Below are positions 1 through 9,152 of a DNA stretch of 64,000 nucleotides, one piece after another (within the stretch, counting starts at the first letter, position 1; every line of letters begins with the position of its first letter). Source of the DNA: Anaerostipes sp. (GTDB taxonomy: Bacteria; Bacillota; Clostridia; Lachnospirales; Lachnospiraceae); NCBI RefSeq assembly GCF_018381315.1, contig NZ_JAGZSD010000001.1, positions 186,001 through 250,000 of the forward strand, written 5' to 3'. A model generated the notes under the pieces. It was not told the origin of the DNA and ran no database searches. It saw only the letters and a list, made by a program, of their open reading frames with translations. A program made the translations under genes and the position numbers.

Positions 1-643
1 GAGTCACTCCGCCCCGGGACAGCTTTACAAGTCCCTCCGATGAAAAATATTTGAGCATCCGGCTGACAACTTCTCTTGCACTTCCCGTATATTTTGCAAT
101 CTGTTCCTGGGTCATGCTGATAGTATCTGATCCGGTTTTGCTGCTTTCATCTAAAAGGAAAATAGCCAGACGTTTGTCAAAGCTCATAAACAGGATCTGC
201 TGCATGGTCCACATCACGTCAGAAAAGCGTTCCGTAGCCTGTTTATAAGTAAATGCTTCCGCATAAATATTCTGGTCTACGATTTCAGAATAGGCCCCGG
301 CGCTGATCTGTATGATCTCGCTTTCTGTTACGGCCTCCATCTGTACCTCAAAAGTGATTGCGGAGAGGACACAGGATGCAGAAAGAACACAGACATCTCC
401 CTGGTCCAGGCGGTACAGTGTGATTTCTTTTCCCTCCTCTGAGAGCATGAAGGTACGCACACTTCCGCTTTTAATGATCAGTACGCCGGTGCACTCACAA
501 TTTTGGCACCGGATGATGCCTCCTTTTTCATAGCGGACCAGTTGGGACCACTGGGAAAGAGTTTTCTTTTCAGTTTCGGTCAGGTGTTCCCAGAAAGGAA
601 GGGACGATTTTAAAATAGGAATTAATTCGTCTGCATACTCCAT
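1..643 (-). CDS. Crp/Fnr-family transcriptional regulator (3' end cut by window edge)
   Basis: Read on the minus strand from an ATG at 643 with an AGGAGG site directly upstream; the frame is open to base 1, giving about 214 residues. The N-terminal half is a cyclic-nucleotide-type beta-roll, the C-terminal half carries a Crp-type helix-turn-helix (ITQEQIAKYTGSAREVVSRM). A Cys-rich stretch CQNCECTG near residue 47 and CVLSASC further on are visible; such cysteines occur in Crp/Fnr proteins of anaerobes and could bind a cluster or sense redox, which is inference. Divergent from the spoIIE-like gene, sharing a 150-bp intergenic region. The last few residues are outside the window. Its target genes cannot be told from the sequence. 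Confidence 0.85.
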   Translation of the reverse strand, partial: MEYADELIPILKSSLPFWEHLTETEKKTLSQWSQLVRYEKGGIIRCQNCECTGVLIIKSGSVRTFMLSEEGKEITLYRLDQGDVCVLSASCVLSAITFEVQMEAVTESEIIQISAGAYSEIVDQNIYAEAFTYKQATERFSDVMWTMQQILFMSFDKRLAIFLLDESSKTGSDTISMTQEQIAKYTGSAREVVSRMLKYFSSEGLVKLSRGGVT

Positions 644-795
644 TCATTACCTCCTAAAAAATATTCTAAGATCATTTTAGCTGTCCCAGTGAAAAATAAC
701 AAGAACTCTTTACAGGGAATTGTGCCCCTTTGATCCATTTCAGCAAATTATGACATAAGCCCCTTGTATAATTAATATTTGAAGGAGGGTCCAGG

Positions 796-2193
796 ATGCC
801 GATTATTAAGAAAAAAGAACCAGTGGAAGAAATTTTCTTCAATGAGCTGGAGGATATTACATCATATAATATGAAACAGATCGAACATTGCCTTACCACC
901 ATTGGGAGAAGGATGTGCTCGGAACAGGGAGACGGTCCGGAAAAGAAAGATGGAAGAACAATCATAGAGAGTACAATCCTGAAAGAATGTATGCTGTGCC
1001 AGGGTAAAGAAAAATGCCAGCTTACCCTGGAGGACCGGGACAAGCTGGGTGAGCTGCTGGAAAAGCAGGGAGGCTTAAGTGTACAAAACATCCGCTCTGT
1101 GTGCAGGTGCCAGAGAGAAAAGGAGTGGGTGGATGAGATTAACACTATTTATGAGAGAGAACTTTTTTTGTATGCCTGCGGGCAGAGATTTGTGGAGATG
1201 CGCAGAATGATCGGAGAGCAGTACATAGAGGCGGGCAGAATGTTCAGAAGTTTTGCTGAACAGAAATACCGGCTTTCCGGAGTGCAGCCTGTACAGGAAA
1301 AGATTGAAAAAGGGCTGAAGGCCCACCATCTGAAAGTAAAAAAAGTATATATTTATGAAGACGACATGAGAGGAAAGCAGATCTACTTGTTTTTAAAGGC
1401 GCAGAAAGGAAGGGAGAGAACCACCAAAGAAGTGGCAAGGTGGCTGTCAGTTATACTGCAGGAAAAGCTGCAGCCTCTTCCCAACGGCAAACAGGCCATT
1501 GGGGAAGCTTATGAAATGATGGGTGTCCAGGCTGCTACAAAATTTCATGTGCTGACAGGAGTTATTTCCAGGGCTGAGAAAGAAGATATGAAAAATGGGG
1601 ATAATTTCTCTGTGGGGAACGTTGGAAATCACAGATTTGTTTCCATGATCTCCGATGGTATGGGTACCGGAAATGCGGCCAATAAAGACAGCAAGGCAGT
1701 TATTGAAACACTGGAGGAACTGCTGGAAGTGGGACTGGATGAAAAGAGAGCCATCCAGCTGCTGCAGTCTATTTTTGTATTCTGGCCTGAAAAAGAAAGG
1801 TATTCCACATTAGATTATATTCAGATTGACCTGCACGCAGGGATCGGCAGTTTCTTGAAATTAGGCGCATGCCCCTGTTTCCTGAAACGCAAGGGGCAGG
1901 TGGAGATGATCCAGCTGGACAGCCTGCCGGTAGGGGTCCTCAAAGAGAAAAACCTTCCCATACACAGAAAGAAACTGGAGGCAGAGGATTTTATCCTGCA
2001 GGTCAGTGACGGCATCATTGATTCTCTGGGCGAAAATGGCGTAGAGATTTTGATGGAATATATGAGCCGGATTCACACTGCAAGGCCGCAGGGATTTGTG
2101 GATGAACTGATGGAAATGATCGAGAATACAGACGGTTATGAAAAAAAGGATGACATGACAATGATCGGACTCGGAATTTGGGATAAGTATTGA
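796..2193 (+). CDS. spoIIE: SpoIIE-like PP2C phosphatase lacking the membrane domain
   Basis: Encodes 465 residues resembling regions II and III of stage II sporulation protein E, the phosphatase that dephosphorylates SpoIIAA to activate sigma-F in the forespore. The PP2C/SpoIIE domain fills roughly residues 260-465 with metal-site motifs SDGMGTGN, VSDGIIDS and KKDDMT all intact. A conserved-looking Cys cluster (CMLCQGKEKC, then CRCQ) lies around residues 72-105. Bacillus SpoIIE is about 827 residues with ten N-terminal membrane segments; none is present here. The ATG has a GGAGGG site and an in-frame TAA lies only 27 bp upstream, so the missing part is not a start-choice artefact. The order spoIIE-tilS-hpt-ftsH matches the Bacillus chromosome and supports the identity. 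Could alternatively be a soluble SpoIIE paralogue. Confidence 0.85.
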   Translation: MPIIKKKEPVEEIFFNELEDITSYNMKQIEHCLTTIGRRMCSEQGDGPEKKDGRTIIESTILKECMLCQGKEKCQLTLEDRDKLGELLEKQGGLSVQNIRSVCRCQREKEWVDEINTIYERELFLYACGQRFVEMRRMIGEQYIEAGRMFRSFAEQKYRLSGVQPVQEKIEKGLKAHHLKVKKVYIYEDDMRGKQIYLFLKAQKGRERTTKEVARWLSVILQEKLQPLPNGKQAIGEAYEMMGVQAATKFHVLTGVISRAEKEDMKNGDNFSVGNVGNHRFVSMISDGMGTGNAANKDSKAVIETLEELLEVGLDEKRAIQLLQSIFVFWPEKERYSTLDYIQIDLHAGIGSFLKLGACPCFLKRKGQVEMIQLDSLPVGVLKEKNLPIHRKKLEAEDFILQVSDGIIDSLGENGVEILMEYMSRIHTARPQGFVDELMEMIENTDGYEKKDDMTMIGLGIWDKY

Positions 2194-2224
2194 ATCTGAG
2201 GATTGGGAATGATAAAGTATTACT

Positions 2225-3538
2225 ATGGATAAAGTACACAGTTTCATTCAAGAGCATCATATGATTAAACAGGGGGACTTCATCGCTGTGGGAGTTTCCG
2301 GGGGAGCAGATTCCGTATGTCTGCTCCTGCTTTTATGCGGGCTCAGACAGGAGTATGATCTCACTTTGAAAGCAGTCCATGTCAACCACAGTATCCGCAA
2401 AGAGGCGGGAAAAGATCAGCAGTTTGTGGAAAAACTCTGCCAAAAGCTTCAGGTCCCGTGGATAACTTTTGTGGAAGACGTAAAGAAAACGGCTGAGAAA
2501 AAGTCCATGTCTTTGGAGGAAGCAGGCAGACTGATCCGCTACCAGTGTTTCAGAAAGGTTCTAAAGCAGCATGGGGGAGGAAAGATTGCTGTGGCTCACC
2601 ACCAGAATGACCAGGCAGAGACGGTTCTCTACCGGATAGCCAGGGGAACAGGCATCCGGGGGCTGAAGGGAATGGAACCTGTCCGGGGAGATGTGATCCG
2701 GCCCCTTTTATGTCTTTCCAAGTCAGAGATTATTTCTTATTTAAAGGAAAAGAACCAAAGCTGGATGGAAGACCTAAGCAATGAAGACAATACGTATGCA
2801 AGAAACAAAATCCGCAATCAGGTGATTCCTGTGCTGACCCAGGTCAACTCAAAAGCTGTGGAACATATTTTTTCCCTCACAGAGGAGATAGAGGAGTGGA
2901 ACCGGTATCTGGAACAGCTGCTGGCAAAGGCCTGGAGTGCCTGTGTCAAACAGCATGAAAGGGGATGCGGCATTGACCTTGAGAGATTTTTGGAAGAACC
3001 GGAGCCGGTCCGCAGACTTTTGGCAAAGCAGGTCATAGAGTACGCAGCGGGTAAAAAGAAAGATATTGAAAAGATTCATGTTCAGAATTTATGTGAGCTG
3101 GCTTATAAGGAGACAGGGAAGTCTATTGACCTTCCGTATGGGCTTAAAGCTGCTAAAACATACAAAGAGCTGATGGTGGAAACTGCCAAAGTTTCTGAGG
3201 AAGCCACACACATGGGATGTTTGAGCCTGACAGAGACAGACGGGGATGAAAAAACGGGACAAAAAGATTTTACCAAAATCATTGATTATGATAAAATAGA
3301 CAAAGACATCCAATTACGGTACCGCAGACCGGGAGATTATCTCATTTATTCAAAGGATGGAAAGAGAAAGTCTTTAAACCGGTATTTCATTGATGAGAAG
3401 ATTCCGAGAGAAGAGAGGGATAAAATTCCCCTGGCTGCAGACGGAAGCCGGATCATCTGGATCATCGGGTACCGGCTGAGCGAAATGTATAAGGTTTCAG
3501 AAGAAACGGAAAGATATTTAAAATTGGAATACAATTAG
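2225..3538 (+). CDS. tilS: tRNA(Ile)-lysidine synthetase TilS
   Basis: ATP-dependent enzyme that converts cytidine 34 of the CAU-anticodon tRNA-Ile to lysidine, switching it from methionine to isoleucine decoding. The N-type ATP-pyrophosphatase P-loop SGGADS is at residues 25-30, followed by the HVNHSIR and AVAHHQNDQAET motifs typical of the family; the last 100 residues match the C-terminal TilS domain. At 437 residues it is of normal length. The gene lies 31 bp after spoIIE and 15 bp before hpt, so co-transcription is likely, as in Bacillus. Confidence 0.95.
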   Translation: MDKVHSFIQEHHMIKQGDFIAVGVSGGADSVCLLLLLCGLRQEYDLTLKAVHVNHSIRKEAGKDQQFVEKLCQKLQVPWITFVEDVKKTAEKKSMSLEEAGRLIRYQCFRKVLKQHGGGKIAVAHHQNDQAETVLYRIARGTGIRGLKGMEPVRGDVIRPLLCLSKSEIISYLKEKNQSWMEDLSNEDNTYARNKIRNQVIPVLTQVNSKAVEHIFSLTEEIEEWNRYLEQLLAKAWSACVKQHERGCGIDLERFLEEPEPVRRLLAKQVIEYAAGKKKDIEKIHVQNLCELAYKETGKSIDLPYGLKAAKTYKELMVETAKVSEEATHMGCLSLTETDGDEKTGQKDFTKIIDYDKIDKDIQLRYRRPGDYLIYSKDGKRKSLNRYFIDEKIPREERDKIPLAADGSRIIWIIGYRLSEMYKVSEETERYLKLEYN

Positions 3539-3553
3539 GAGGAAAACGGAAAG

Positions 3554-4078
3554 ATGGAACAAGTAGGGATTAGAGAATTGATCTCGGAGAAAGCTGTAGA
3601 CCAGAGGATCGAAGAGATGGGAGCTCAGATCAGCAGAGACTTTGCAGGAAAGGAAGTACATTTGATTGCCATCTTAAAGGGCGGTGTGTTTTTCGCCTGT
3701 GAACTGGCCAAAAGGATTACAGTCCCGGTGACAATTGATTTTATGTCTGTGTCCAGCTATGGGGATTCCAGAGAATCATCAGGAATCGTTAAGATTGCCA
3801 AGGATCTGGATGAGCCGATTGAAAATAAAGAAGTATTGATTGTGGAAGATATCATTGATTCAGGAAAGACTTTGAACCATCTGAAGCCGATGCTCCTGAG
3901 CAGGAAGCCTAAAAGTATTCAGATCTGTACCCTGCTGAATAAACCTGAGCGCAGGGAAGTAGACGTGGAAGTCGCATACACAGGATTTGATGTGCCGGAT
4001 GAATTTGTAGTGGGATACGGACTGGATTTTGCACAAAAGTACAGGAATCTTCCATACATTGGCGTTGCAGAAGAGTAG
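3554..4078 (+). CDS. hpt: Hypoxanthine phosphoribosyltransferase
   Basis: Purine salvage enzyme transferring phosphoribose from PRPP to hypoxanthine or guanine in the cytoplasm. The 174-residue protein has the type I PRTase PRPP-binding loop VLIVEDIIDSGKTL around residues 95-108, the K-G-G-V-F-F segment near residue 43, and the C-terminal FVVGYGLDFAQKYRNLPYIG signature. An AGGAGG site precedes the ATG. Sandwiched between tilS and ftsH in the classical Firmicute order. Confidence 0.96.
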   Translation: MEQVGIRELISEKAVDQRIEEMGAQISRDFAGKEVHLIAILKGGVFFACELAKRITVPVTIDFMSVSSYGDSRESSGIVKIAKDLDEPIENKEVLIVEDIIDSGKTLNHLKPMLLSRKPKSIQICTLLNKPERREVDVEVAYTGFDVPDEFVVGYGLDFAQKYRNLPYIGVAEE

Positions 4079-4096
4079 CAGAGAGGAGACAGTAAC

Positions 4097-5926
4097 TTGA
4101 ACCCAAGAAAAGGAAACAGCAATTTTTTGTTCCTTGCAGTGATATTATGTCTGGGGATTATTTATTTTTCCAGGATGATGAACAGCACGGAAGACAATTA
4201 TAATTACTCACAGTTTCGTCAGGACGCAAAAGCGGGCCAGGTAGTCGGAATCACAATGAAACAAAATAAAGAGGTTCCCACCGGCACTATGACGGTAGAA
4301 TTGAAAAATGAAGTTTACAAGAACTGTAATGTCACAAATGTGGATACTGCGGTAAAAGAAATTGAAACCAAGTATCCAGACCTATATAAAAAGATGGTGG
4401 TTAAGCCGATTGACCACAGCGGCGAGTGGATTACCACCCTGCTGCCGAATCTTTTGATGGTAGGTATTTTAATCTTTTTCCTTGTCATGATGATGAAGCA
4501 GAACGGCGGCGGAGGAAAGATGATGGACTTCGGAAAAAGCCGTGCTAAAATGGCAAATCCGGATGGACCGAAAGTCACCTTTGATGACGTGGCAGGGCTG
4601 ACCGAGGAAAAAGAGGAGCTGGAAGAGGTTGTAGACTTCCTTAAGAATCCGAAGAAGTTTATCGGCATCGGAGCAAGGATTCCAAAGGGAGTTCTCTTAG
4701 TAGGACCTCCGGGAACCGGTAAAACATTGATCGCAAAAGCCGTGGCAGGAGAAGCAAATGTTCCGTTTTTCAGCATCTCAGGGTCTGACTTTGTAGAGAT
4801 GTTTGTCGGTGTCGGAGCTGCCCGCGTAAGGGATTTGTTTGCAGAGGCAAAGAAGAATGCTCCGTGTATCATATTTATTGATGAGATTGATGCGGTCGCA
4901 AGGCGGAGAGGTTCCGGACTGGGCGGCGGCCATGATGAAAGGGAGCAGACACTGAACCAGATGCTGGTTGAGATGGACGGCTTCGGAGTCAACGAGGGTA
5001 TTATCGTCATAGCAGCTACCAACCGGGTGGATATCCTTGACCCGGCGATCCTCCGTCCGGGACGTTTTGACCGGAAAGTAGGCGTGGGACGTCCGGATGT
5101 CAAAGGAAGAGAAGAGATCTTAAAGATTCATGCCAAGAAGAAGCCGTTAGGAGATGATGTGGACCTTCAGCAGATTGCCAGAACCACTGCAGGATTTGTT
5201 GGTGCAGATCTGGAAAACCTGATGAATGAGGCAGCCATACAGGCAGCTAAAAATAACCGAGGATATATTGTAAAAGAAGATATTGACAAGTCCTTTATCA
5301 AGGTAGGGATCGGTACAGAGAAGAAAAGCCGGGTCGTTCCGGAAAGCGAACGCAGGATTACTGCATACCATGAAGCGGGGCACGCGATTCTGTTTCATGT
5401 ACTGCCGGATATGGGGCCGGTTTATACCGTGTCAATCATACCGACCGGTGTGGGAGCAGCAGGTTATACGATGCCTCTCCCGGAGAATGACAATATATTT
5501 AACACCAAAGGAAAGATGATTCACAATATCATGGTAAGTCTTGGCGGAAGGATTGCAGAAGAACTGATTTTCGATGACATTACTACAGGTGCTTCCCAGG
5601 ACATCAAGCAGGTGACCCAGCTTGCCAGATCTATGGTAACTGAATATGGAATGTCAGACCGCCTCGGGCTGATTAATTATGACAGCAATGAAGGAGATGA
5701 GGTCTTTCTTGGAAAAGAAATCGGGCAGCCTCGTCCGTATGGTGAACGTGTGGCAACGATCATTGATGAGGAAGTAAAAGATATTGTAGATGATTGCTAT
5801 AAAAAGGCCAAAGCTATCATTGAAGATCACATGGAAGTTCTGCACAGCTGTGCTAAACTGCTGCTGGAAAGAGAACGGATCAACCAGAGTGAATTTGAAA
5901 CATTGTTTGAAGGAACAGAAATATAA
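4097..5926 (+). CDS. ftsH: ATP-dependent zinc metalloprotease FtsH
   Basis: Membrane-anchored AAA+ protease that degrades misassembled membrane proteins and regulators. The 609-residue protein has two N-terminal membrane helices (about residues 9-26 and 114-134) flanking an external domain, Walker A GPPGTGKT near residue 205, Walker B IIFIDEID, the second region of homology, and the zinc protease motif HEAGH near residue 428. The start is TTG, with GAGAGGAGA placed eight bases upstream and no better ATG. It ends 50 bp before the convergent symporter gene with a shared hairpin terminator in between. Confidence 0.97.
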   Translation: MNPRKGNSNFLFLAVILCLGIIYFSRMMNSTEDNYNYSQFRQDAKAGQVVGITMKQNKEVPTGTMTVELKNEVYKNCNVTNVDTAVKEIETKYPDLYKKMVVKPIDHSGEWITTLLPNLLMVGILIFFLVMMMKQNGGGGKMMDFGKSRAKMANPDGPKVTFDDVAGLTEEKEELEEVVDFLKNPKKFIGIGARIPKGVLLVGPPGTGKTLIAKAVAGEANVPFFSISGSDFVEMFVGVGAARVRDLFAEAKKNAPCIIFIDEIDAVARRRGSGLGGGHDEREQTLNQMLVEMDGFGVNEGIIVIAATNRVDILDPAILRPGRFDRKVGVGRPDVKGREEILKIHAKKKPLGDDVDLQQIARTTAGFVGADLENLMNEAAIQAAKNNRGYIVKEDIDKSFIKVGIGTEKKSRVVPESERRITAYHEAGHAILFHVLPDMGPVYTVSIIPTGVGAAGYTMPLPENDNIFNTKGKMIHNIMVSLGGRIAEELIFDDITTGASQDIKQVTQLARSMVTEYGMSDRLGLINYDSNEGDEVFLGKEIGQPRPYGERVATIIDEEVKDIVDDCYKKAKAIIEDHMEVLHSCAKLLLERERINQSEFETLFEGTEI

Positions 5927-5968
5927 AAAGATTCCGCACTGCATATAAAATGCGTGCGGAATCTTTTT
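5926..5968. terminator. Bidirectional hairpin terminator between ftsH and the symporter gene
   Basis: GATTCCGCAC and GTGCGGAATC form a perfect 10-bp stem around an AT-rich loop, with an A tract on the left and a T tract on the right. It can therefore stop transcription from both converging genes. Confidence 0.9.
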
Positions 5969-5976
5969 TGCTTTAA

Positions 5977-7236
5977 TTACAGATTGTTTGAAATCTTTAC
6001 TTTTCTCCGTGCTTCTTTCCGTTTTTCCATGGCATCAACACAAATGGTGCAGGCTGCGTCTCCTGTGATGTTGACTGTAGTTCTTGCCATATCCAGAATA
6101 CGGTCCACACCGGCCACAAGGGCAATTCCCTCTAAAGGCAGTCCCACACTCTGCAGCACCATGGCAAGCATGATAACACCGGAACCGGGAACTCCTGCCG
6201 TTCCGATAGAAGCCAGGGTTGTTGTAAGGATAACCATCAGCTGCTGGCTCAGGGTCAGATGTACGCCGAAGATCTGGGCGATAAAAATGGCACTGACGCC
6301 CTGATAGATGGCAGTTCCGTCCATGTTGATGGTAGCTCCCAGAGGAAGGACAAAACTTGCCACCTCTTTCCGGGCACCAAGCTTTTCAGTACACTCATAG
6401 TTGAAAGGAAGAGTTCCCACACTGCTGGCACTGGAGAAAGCAAACAGCATAGCAGGGCTTTGTTCTTTAAAGAATCTAAGCGGGCTGATTCCGCTGAATC
6501 CTTTGACTGCACTGGAATAGACAACAACCATATGAACAATGCTGGTCAGGTATGCAACTCCGATCAGTTTCAGAAGAGGCAGAAGCACCGATGGTCCGTT
6601 TGTCGCTACCACAGGTGTGATCAAGGCAAATACACCGATCGGAGACAGATGGATGATAATGCCCATGATATTGATGCAGACTTCAGACATGCTTTCCACC
6701 AGGTCAGCCGCAGGCTTTCCTTTATCTCCGGCAATGATGATGCCGAAGCCGAAAAACAGTGCAATGACAATAACCTGAAGCATTGTGGCGCTGACTAAGG
6801 GTTCTACGGCATTTGAGGGGAAGATATTGACCAGCGTATCAATCAGGGACGGGGCCTGGGTAGCTCCTTCATATGCTTTGAGGGAAGCACTGTTCATAAC
6901 GTAGCCTCCGCCTACATTCAGGACGTTTGCAAACAGCAGTCCGAAGGTAACAGCAAACGCCGTTGTAACGATGTAAAAGCAGATGGTCTTTCCTCCGATG
7001 GAACCAACTTTTTTAATATCCTGCAGGGACACAACTCCCTGGATGATGGAAAACAGGACAACCGGGACAACGATCATTTTGATTAGGTTCAAGAATATGG
7101 TTCCGAACGGCTGGATGTAATTCTCAGCTATTTTCGGGTGGCCCTGAAGCAGCAGACCCATAATGATTCCTAAAAACAGGGCGCTGAGAATCATCACGGT
7201 CAATGATAATTTCTTTTTTTGTTTTTTCTCATTCAT
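5977..7236 (-). CDS. Dicarboxylate/amino acid:cation symporter (DAACS family)
   Basis: A 419-residue secondary transporter related to GltP/GltT/DctA, expected to import glutamate, aspartate or C4-dicarboxylates with Na+ or H+. About eight membrane helices are visible; the family serine-rich signature appears as SSASSVGTLPFN and the substrate/cation motif NMDGT follows. The start chosen is MNEKKQ at 7236 because an AGGAGAAAAA site lies before it; an upstream ATG would add 23 residues without a clear ribosome site. It is a lone gene convergent with ftsH. Substrate choice cannot be assigned from these motifs alone. Confidence 0.92.
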   Translation of the reverse strand: MNEKKQKKKLSLTVMILSALFLGIIMGLLLQGHPKIAENYIQPFGTIFLNLIKMIVVPVVLFSIIQGVVSLQDIKKVGSIGGKTICFYIVTTAFAVTFGLLFANVLNVGGGYVMNSASLKAYEGATQAPSLIDTLVNIFPSNAVEPLVSATMLQVIVIALFFGFGIIIAGDKGKPAADLVESMSEVCINIMGIIIHLSPIGVFALITPVVATNGPSVLLPLLKLIGVAYLTSIVHMVVVYSSAVKGFSGISPLRFFKEQSPAMLFAFSSASSVGTLPFNYECTEKLGARKEVASFVLPLGATINMDGTAIYQGVSAIFIAQIFGVHLTLSQQLMVILTTTLASIGTAGVPGSGVIMLAMVLQSVGLPLEGIALVAGVDRILDMARTTVNITGDAACTICVDAMEKRKEARRKVKISNNL

Positions 7237-7335
7237 ACTTTCTTTTTCTCCTAGATTTGTAGTGTAACCACAAAATATTTTAAAGGAAAAGGGCGAGAAA
7301 AACAATGGGATTAACCGGAATTATTAAAAAAATAC

Positions 7336-7364
7336 TTGCAATTTCATAATTCATACAGTATAAT
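7336..7364 (+). promoter_or_regulatory. Promoter of the tRNA-Tyr/tRNA-Leu unit
   Basis: TTGCAA (7336-7341) and a consensus TATAAT (7359-7364) are separated by 17 bp and lie 20 bp before tRNA-Tyr. Confidence 0.8.
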
Positions 7365-7384
7365 TTTAAATTGTCAGGTGACAT

Positions 7385-7466
7385 GGTGGGATTCCCGAGT
7401 GGCCAAAGGGGGCAGACTGTAAATCTGTTGGCAACGCCTTCGAAGGTTCGAATCCTTCTCCCACCA
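7385..7466 (+). tRNA. tRNA-Tyr (GTA)
   Basis: An 82-nt class II tRNA. The acceptor arms GGTGGGA and TCCCACC pair, the anticodon GTA is at 7419-7421, there is a long variable arm, and the T arm has GGTTCGAATCC. CCA is not encoded after the discriminator A. Confidence 0.96.
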
Positions 7467-7469
7467 TCA

Positions 7470-7556
7470 GCCGTTGTGGCGGAACTGGCAGACGCACAGG
7501 ACTTAAAATCCTGCGGGACTTATACTCCCGTACCGGTTCGATTCCGGTCAACGGCA
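7470..7556 (+). tRNA. tRNA-Leu (TAA)
   Basis: An 87-nt class II tRNA starting three bases after tRNA-Tyr, so the two are one transcript. GCCGTTG pairs with CAACGGC, the anticodon TAA is at 7504-7506, a variable arm is present and GGTTCGATTCC forms the T arm. CCA is not encoded. Confidence 0.96.
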
Positions 7557-7595
7557 TATTAACAGATAAAAGACATCGAAAGTTTGGGGCAGAAC

Positions 7596-7635
7596 TAAAA
7601 ACAGGTATACACATTTTGTGTATACCTGTTTTTTA
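7596..7635 (+). terminator. Terminator of the tRNA-Tyr/Leu transcript
   Basis: ACAGGTATACAC and GTGTATACCTGT form a 12-bp perfect stem with a short ATTTT loop, followed by a run of T. An A tract on the left makes it potentially bidirectional. Confidence 0.9.
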
Positions 7636-7673
7636 TTGTATAGGAAATTCCTTAAGAATCCCCTATGCAATAA
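7633..7673. repeat. Palindromic repeat element, copy A (tRNA-downstream)
   Basis: TTATTGTATAGG and CCTATGCAATAA form an imperfect inverted repeat around a 17-nt centre. It is closely related to two copies at 26898-26929 and 27024-27056, which follow another tRNA terminator. Function is unknown. Confidence 0.6.
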
Positions 7674-7726
7674 AAAAGTATTCTATGTGGGATTGCCCAC
7701 TTTGTTCTAAATCGCGAAAAATACTG

Positions 7727-9151
7727 TCATGCAGTGGTGATTTCCACGTCTGATTTTTCCATATCTTTTTCTTTGATATGACGGTTCAGCTTTTTCATCT
7801 CCGGGATGATAAAGAGAGCAACAATCACAGCAGATGATATATCGGCGATAGGTCCTGCAAAGAGAATTCCGTACAGACCAAAAAATCGCGGAAGAATCAG
7901 GATCAGGGGAACCAGAAGAAGAAGCTGGCGGAGCATGGAGAGAATCGATGCTTTCAGCGGCTGCCCTGTAGCCTGAAAATAGTTTGTGGAAACGATCTGG
8001 AAACCGGAACAGAAAATACCAAACAGATAGATTCTGAGACATTTTTCAGCAAAGCTTACAAAAGAAGGATTACCGCCTCCGAACAGCTGAACAACTAATC
8101 CCGGGAACAGCTGGCAGAACAGCCATCCGATAAGTATGGAAACAGTAGCTGCGGCTACAGCATTCTTAAATAAGTGTTTGATTCTATGATATTTTTCCGC
8201 TCCAAAGTTGAATCCGAAGATTGTCTGTGAGCCGATACCGATTCCGATACAGACGGATGCCAGGATCATAGCGAGTTTCATGACAATTCCCATAGCGCTC
8301 AGCGCTACATCTCCTCCTACTTTACTCATATTTCCATAGTATACAAGTGAATTGTTCATTGTGATCTGCATAATACAGGCAACCAGCTGAGTGATTCCGG
8401 AGGAAGTTCCCAGTGCTATGACATTTTTACAGACAGAAGGATCCAGCTTCAGTTCCTTCAGGTGCAGGCGCATCTGGCTCTTTTTGCAGAAATAAAGAAA
8501 CAGGATGAGCGCGGAAATGATCTGCGATGTAATGGTTGCAATGGCAGCGCCTTTGACGCCCCAATGAAATTTAAAAATATAAATTGGATCCAGTATTGTG
8601 TTCAGCACAGCTCCGATCAGGATGCCGTACATGGACAGCCGGGGACTTCCGTCAGTTCTTGCCATGTTTGACAGACATGGACCGATCACACTGAAAGGTA
8701 CGCCGATCAAAATAATGGACGCATAGTCTTTTGCGTAAGGCATAATATTGTCTGTGGCTCCGAATAAACGGAGAAGAGGCTCCATAAAAATAAAGCCGAC
8801 TACGGCCAGCACGATTCCTGTAATGATGGAAAGCATAAAGTTGTTGTTCAGCGTCTTTTCAGCTTCCCTTTCTTTTTTCTGTCCAAGCTTGATGGCTGCA
8901 TATGCGCTTCCGCCGGACCCGAGCAGTGTGGCGAATGCCATGATAATTGTAATGATGGGAAAGGTAACTGTCGTAGCAGCATTTCCCAGATATCCCACCC
9001 CCTGTCCGATGAAAATCTGATCTACGATATTATAGACAGAATTCACCAGGACTGAGATCGTAGACGGCACTGCAAATTGAAGCAGCAGCCTGCCTACCGG
9101 TTCATAGCCGAGCGGGTTTTCTTTTTGTTTTGTCTTTATTTGAGTTTCCAA
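7727..9151 (-). CDS. MATE-family multidrug efflux transporter (MarR-linked, first copy)
   Basis: A 474-residue protein with about twelve membrane helices in the two-halves arrangement of MATE (DinF/NorM-type) cation-coupled drug exporters. The segment PSTISVLVNSVYNIVDQIFIGQ near residue 30 is the characteristic first-helix signature (shown shortened: VNSVYNIVDQIFIG). The start is TTG at 9151 with an AAAGGAGGG site eight bases upstream. It follows the marR gene after a one-base gap, so the two are translated from one message and the regulator probably controls its own export pump. The substrate is unknown. Confidence 0.92.
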   Translation of the reverse strand: METQIKTKQKENPLGYEPVGRLLLQFAVPSTISVLVNSVYNIVDQIFIGQGVGYLGNAATTVTFPIITIIMAFATLLGSGGSAYAAIKLGQKKEREAEKTLNNNFMLSIITGIVLAVVGFIFMEPLLRLFGATDNIMPYAKDYASIILIGVPFSVIGPCLSNMARTDGSPRLSMYGILIGAVLNTILDPIYIFKFHWGVKGAAIATITSQIISALILFLYFCKKSQMRLHLKELKLDPSVCKNVIALGTSSGITQLVACIMQITMNNSLVYYGNMSKVGGDVALSAMGIVMKLAMILASVCIGIGIGSQTIFGFNFGAEKYHRIKHLFKNAVAAATVSILIGWLFCQLFPGLVVQLFGGGNPSFVSFAEKCLRIYLFGIFCSGFQIVSTNYFQATGQPLKASILSMLRQLLLLVPLILILPRFFGLYGILFAGPIADISSAVIVALFIIPEMKKLNRHIKEKDMEKSDVEITTA

Positions 9152-9152
9152 G

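Noticed and set aside
4315..5103. 262-residue open frame on the minus strand within ftsH
   Set aside because: It is the reverse-strand shadow of a highly conserved gene; Ser/Pro/Thr-rich composition, no ribosome site and no family resemblance.
6259..6798. 179-residue plus-strand frame within the symporter gene
   Set aside because: Opposite strand of a clear transporter; composition is not protein-like and there is no promoter or ribosome site.
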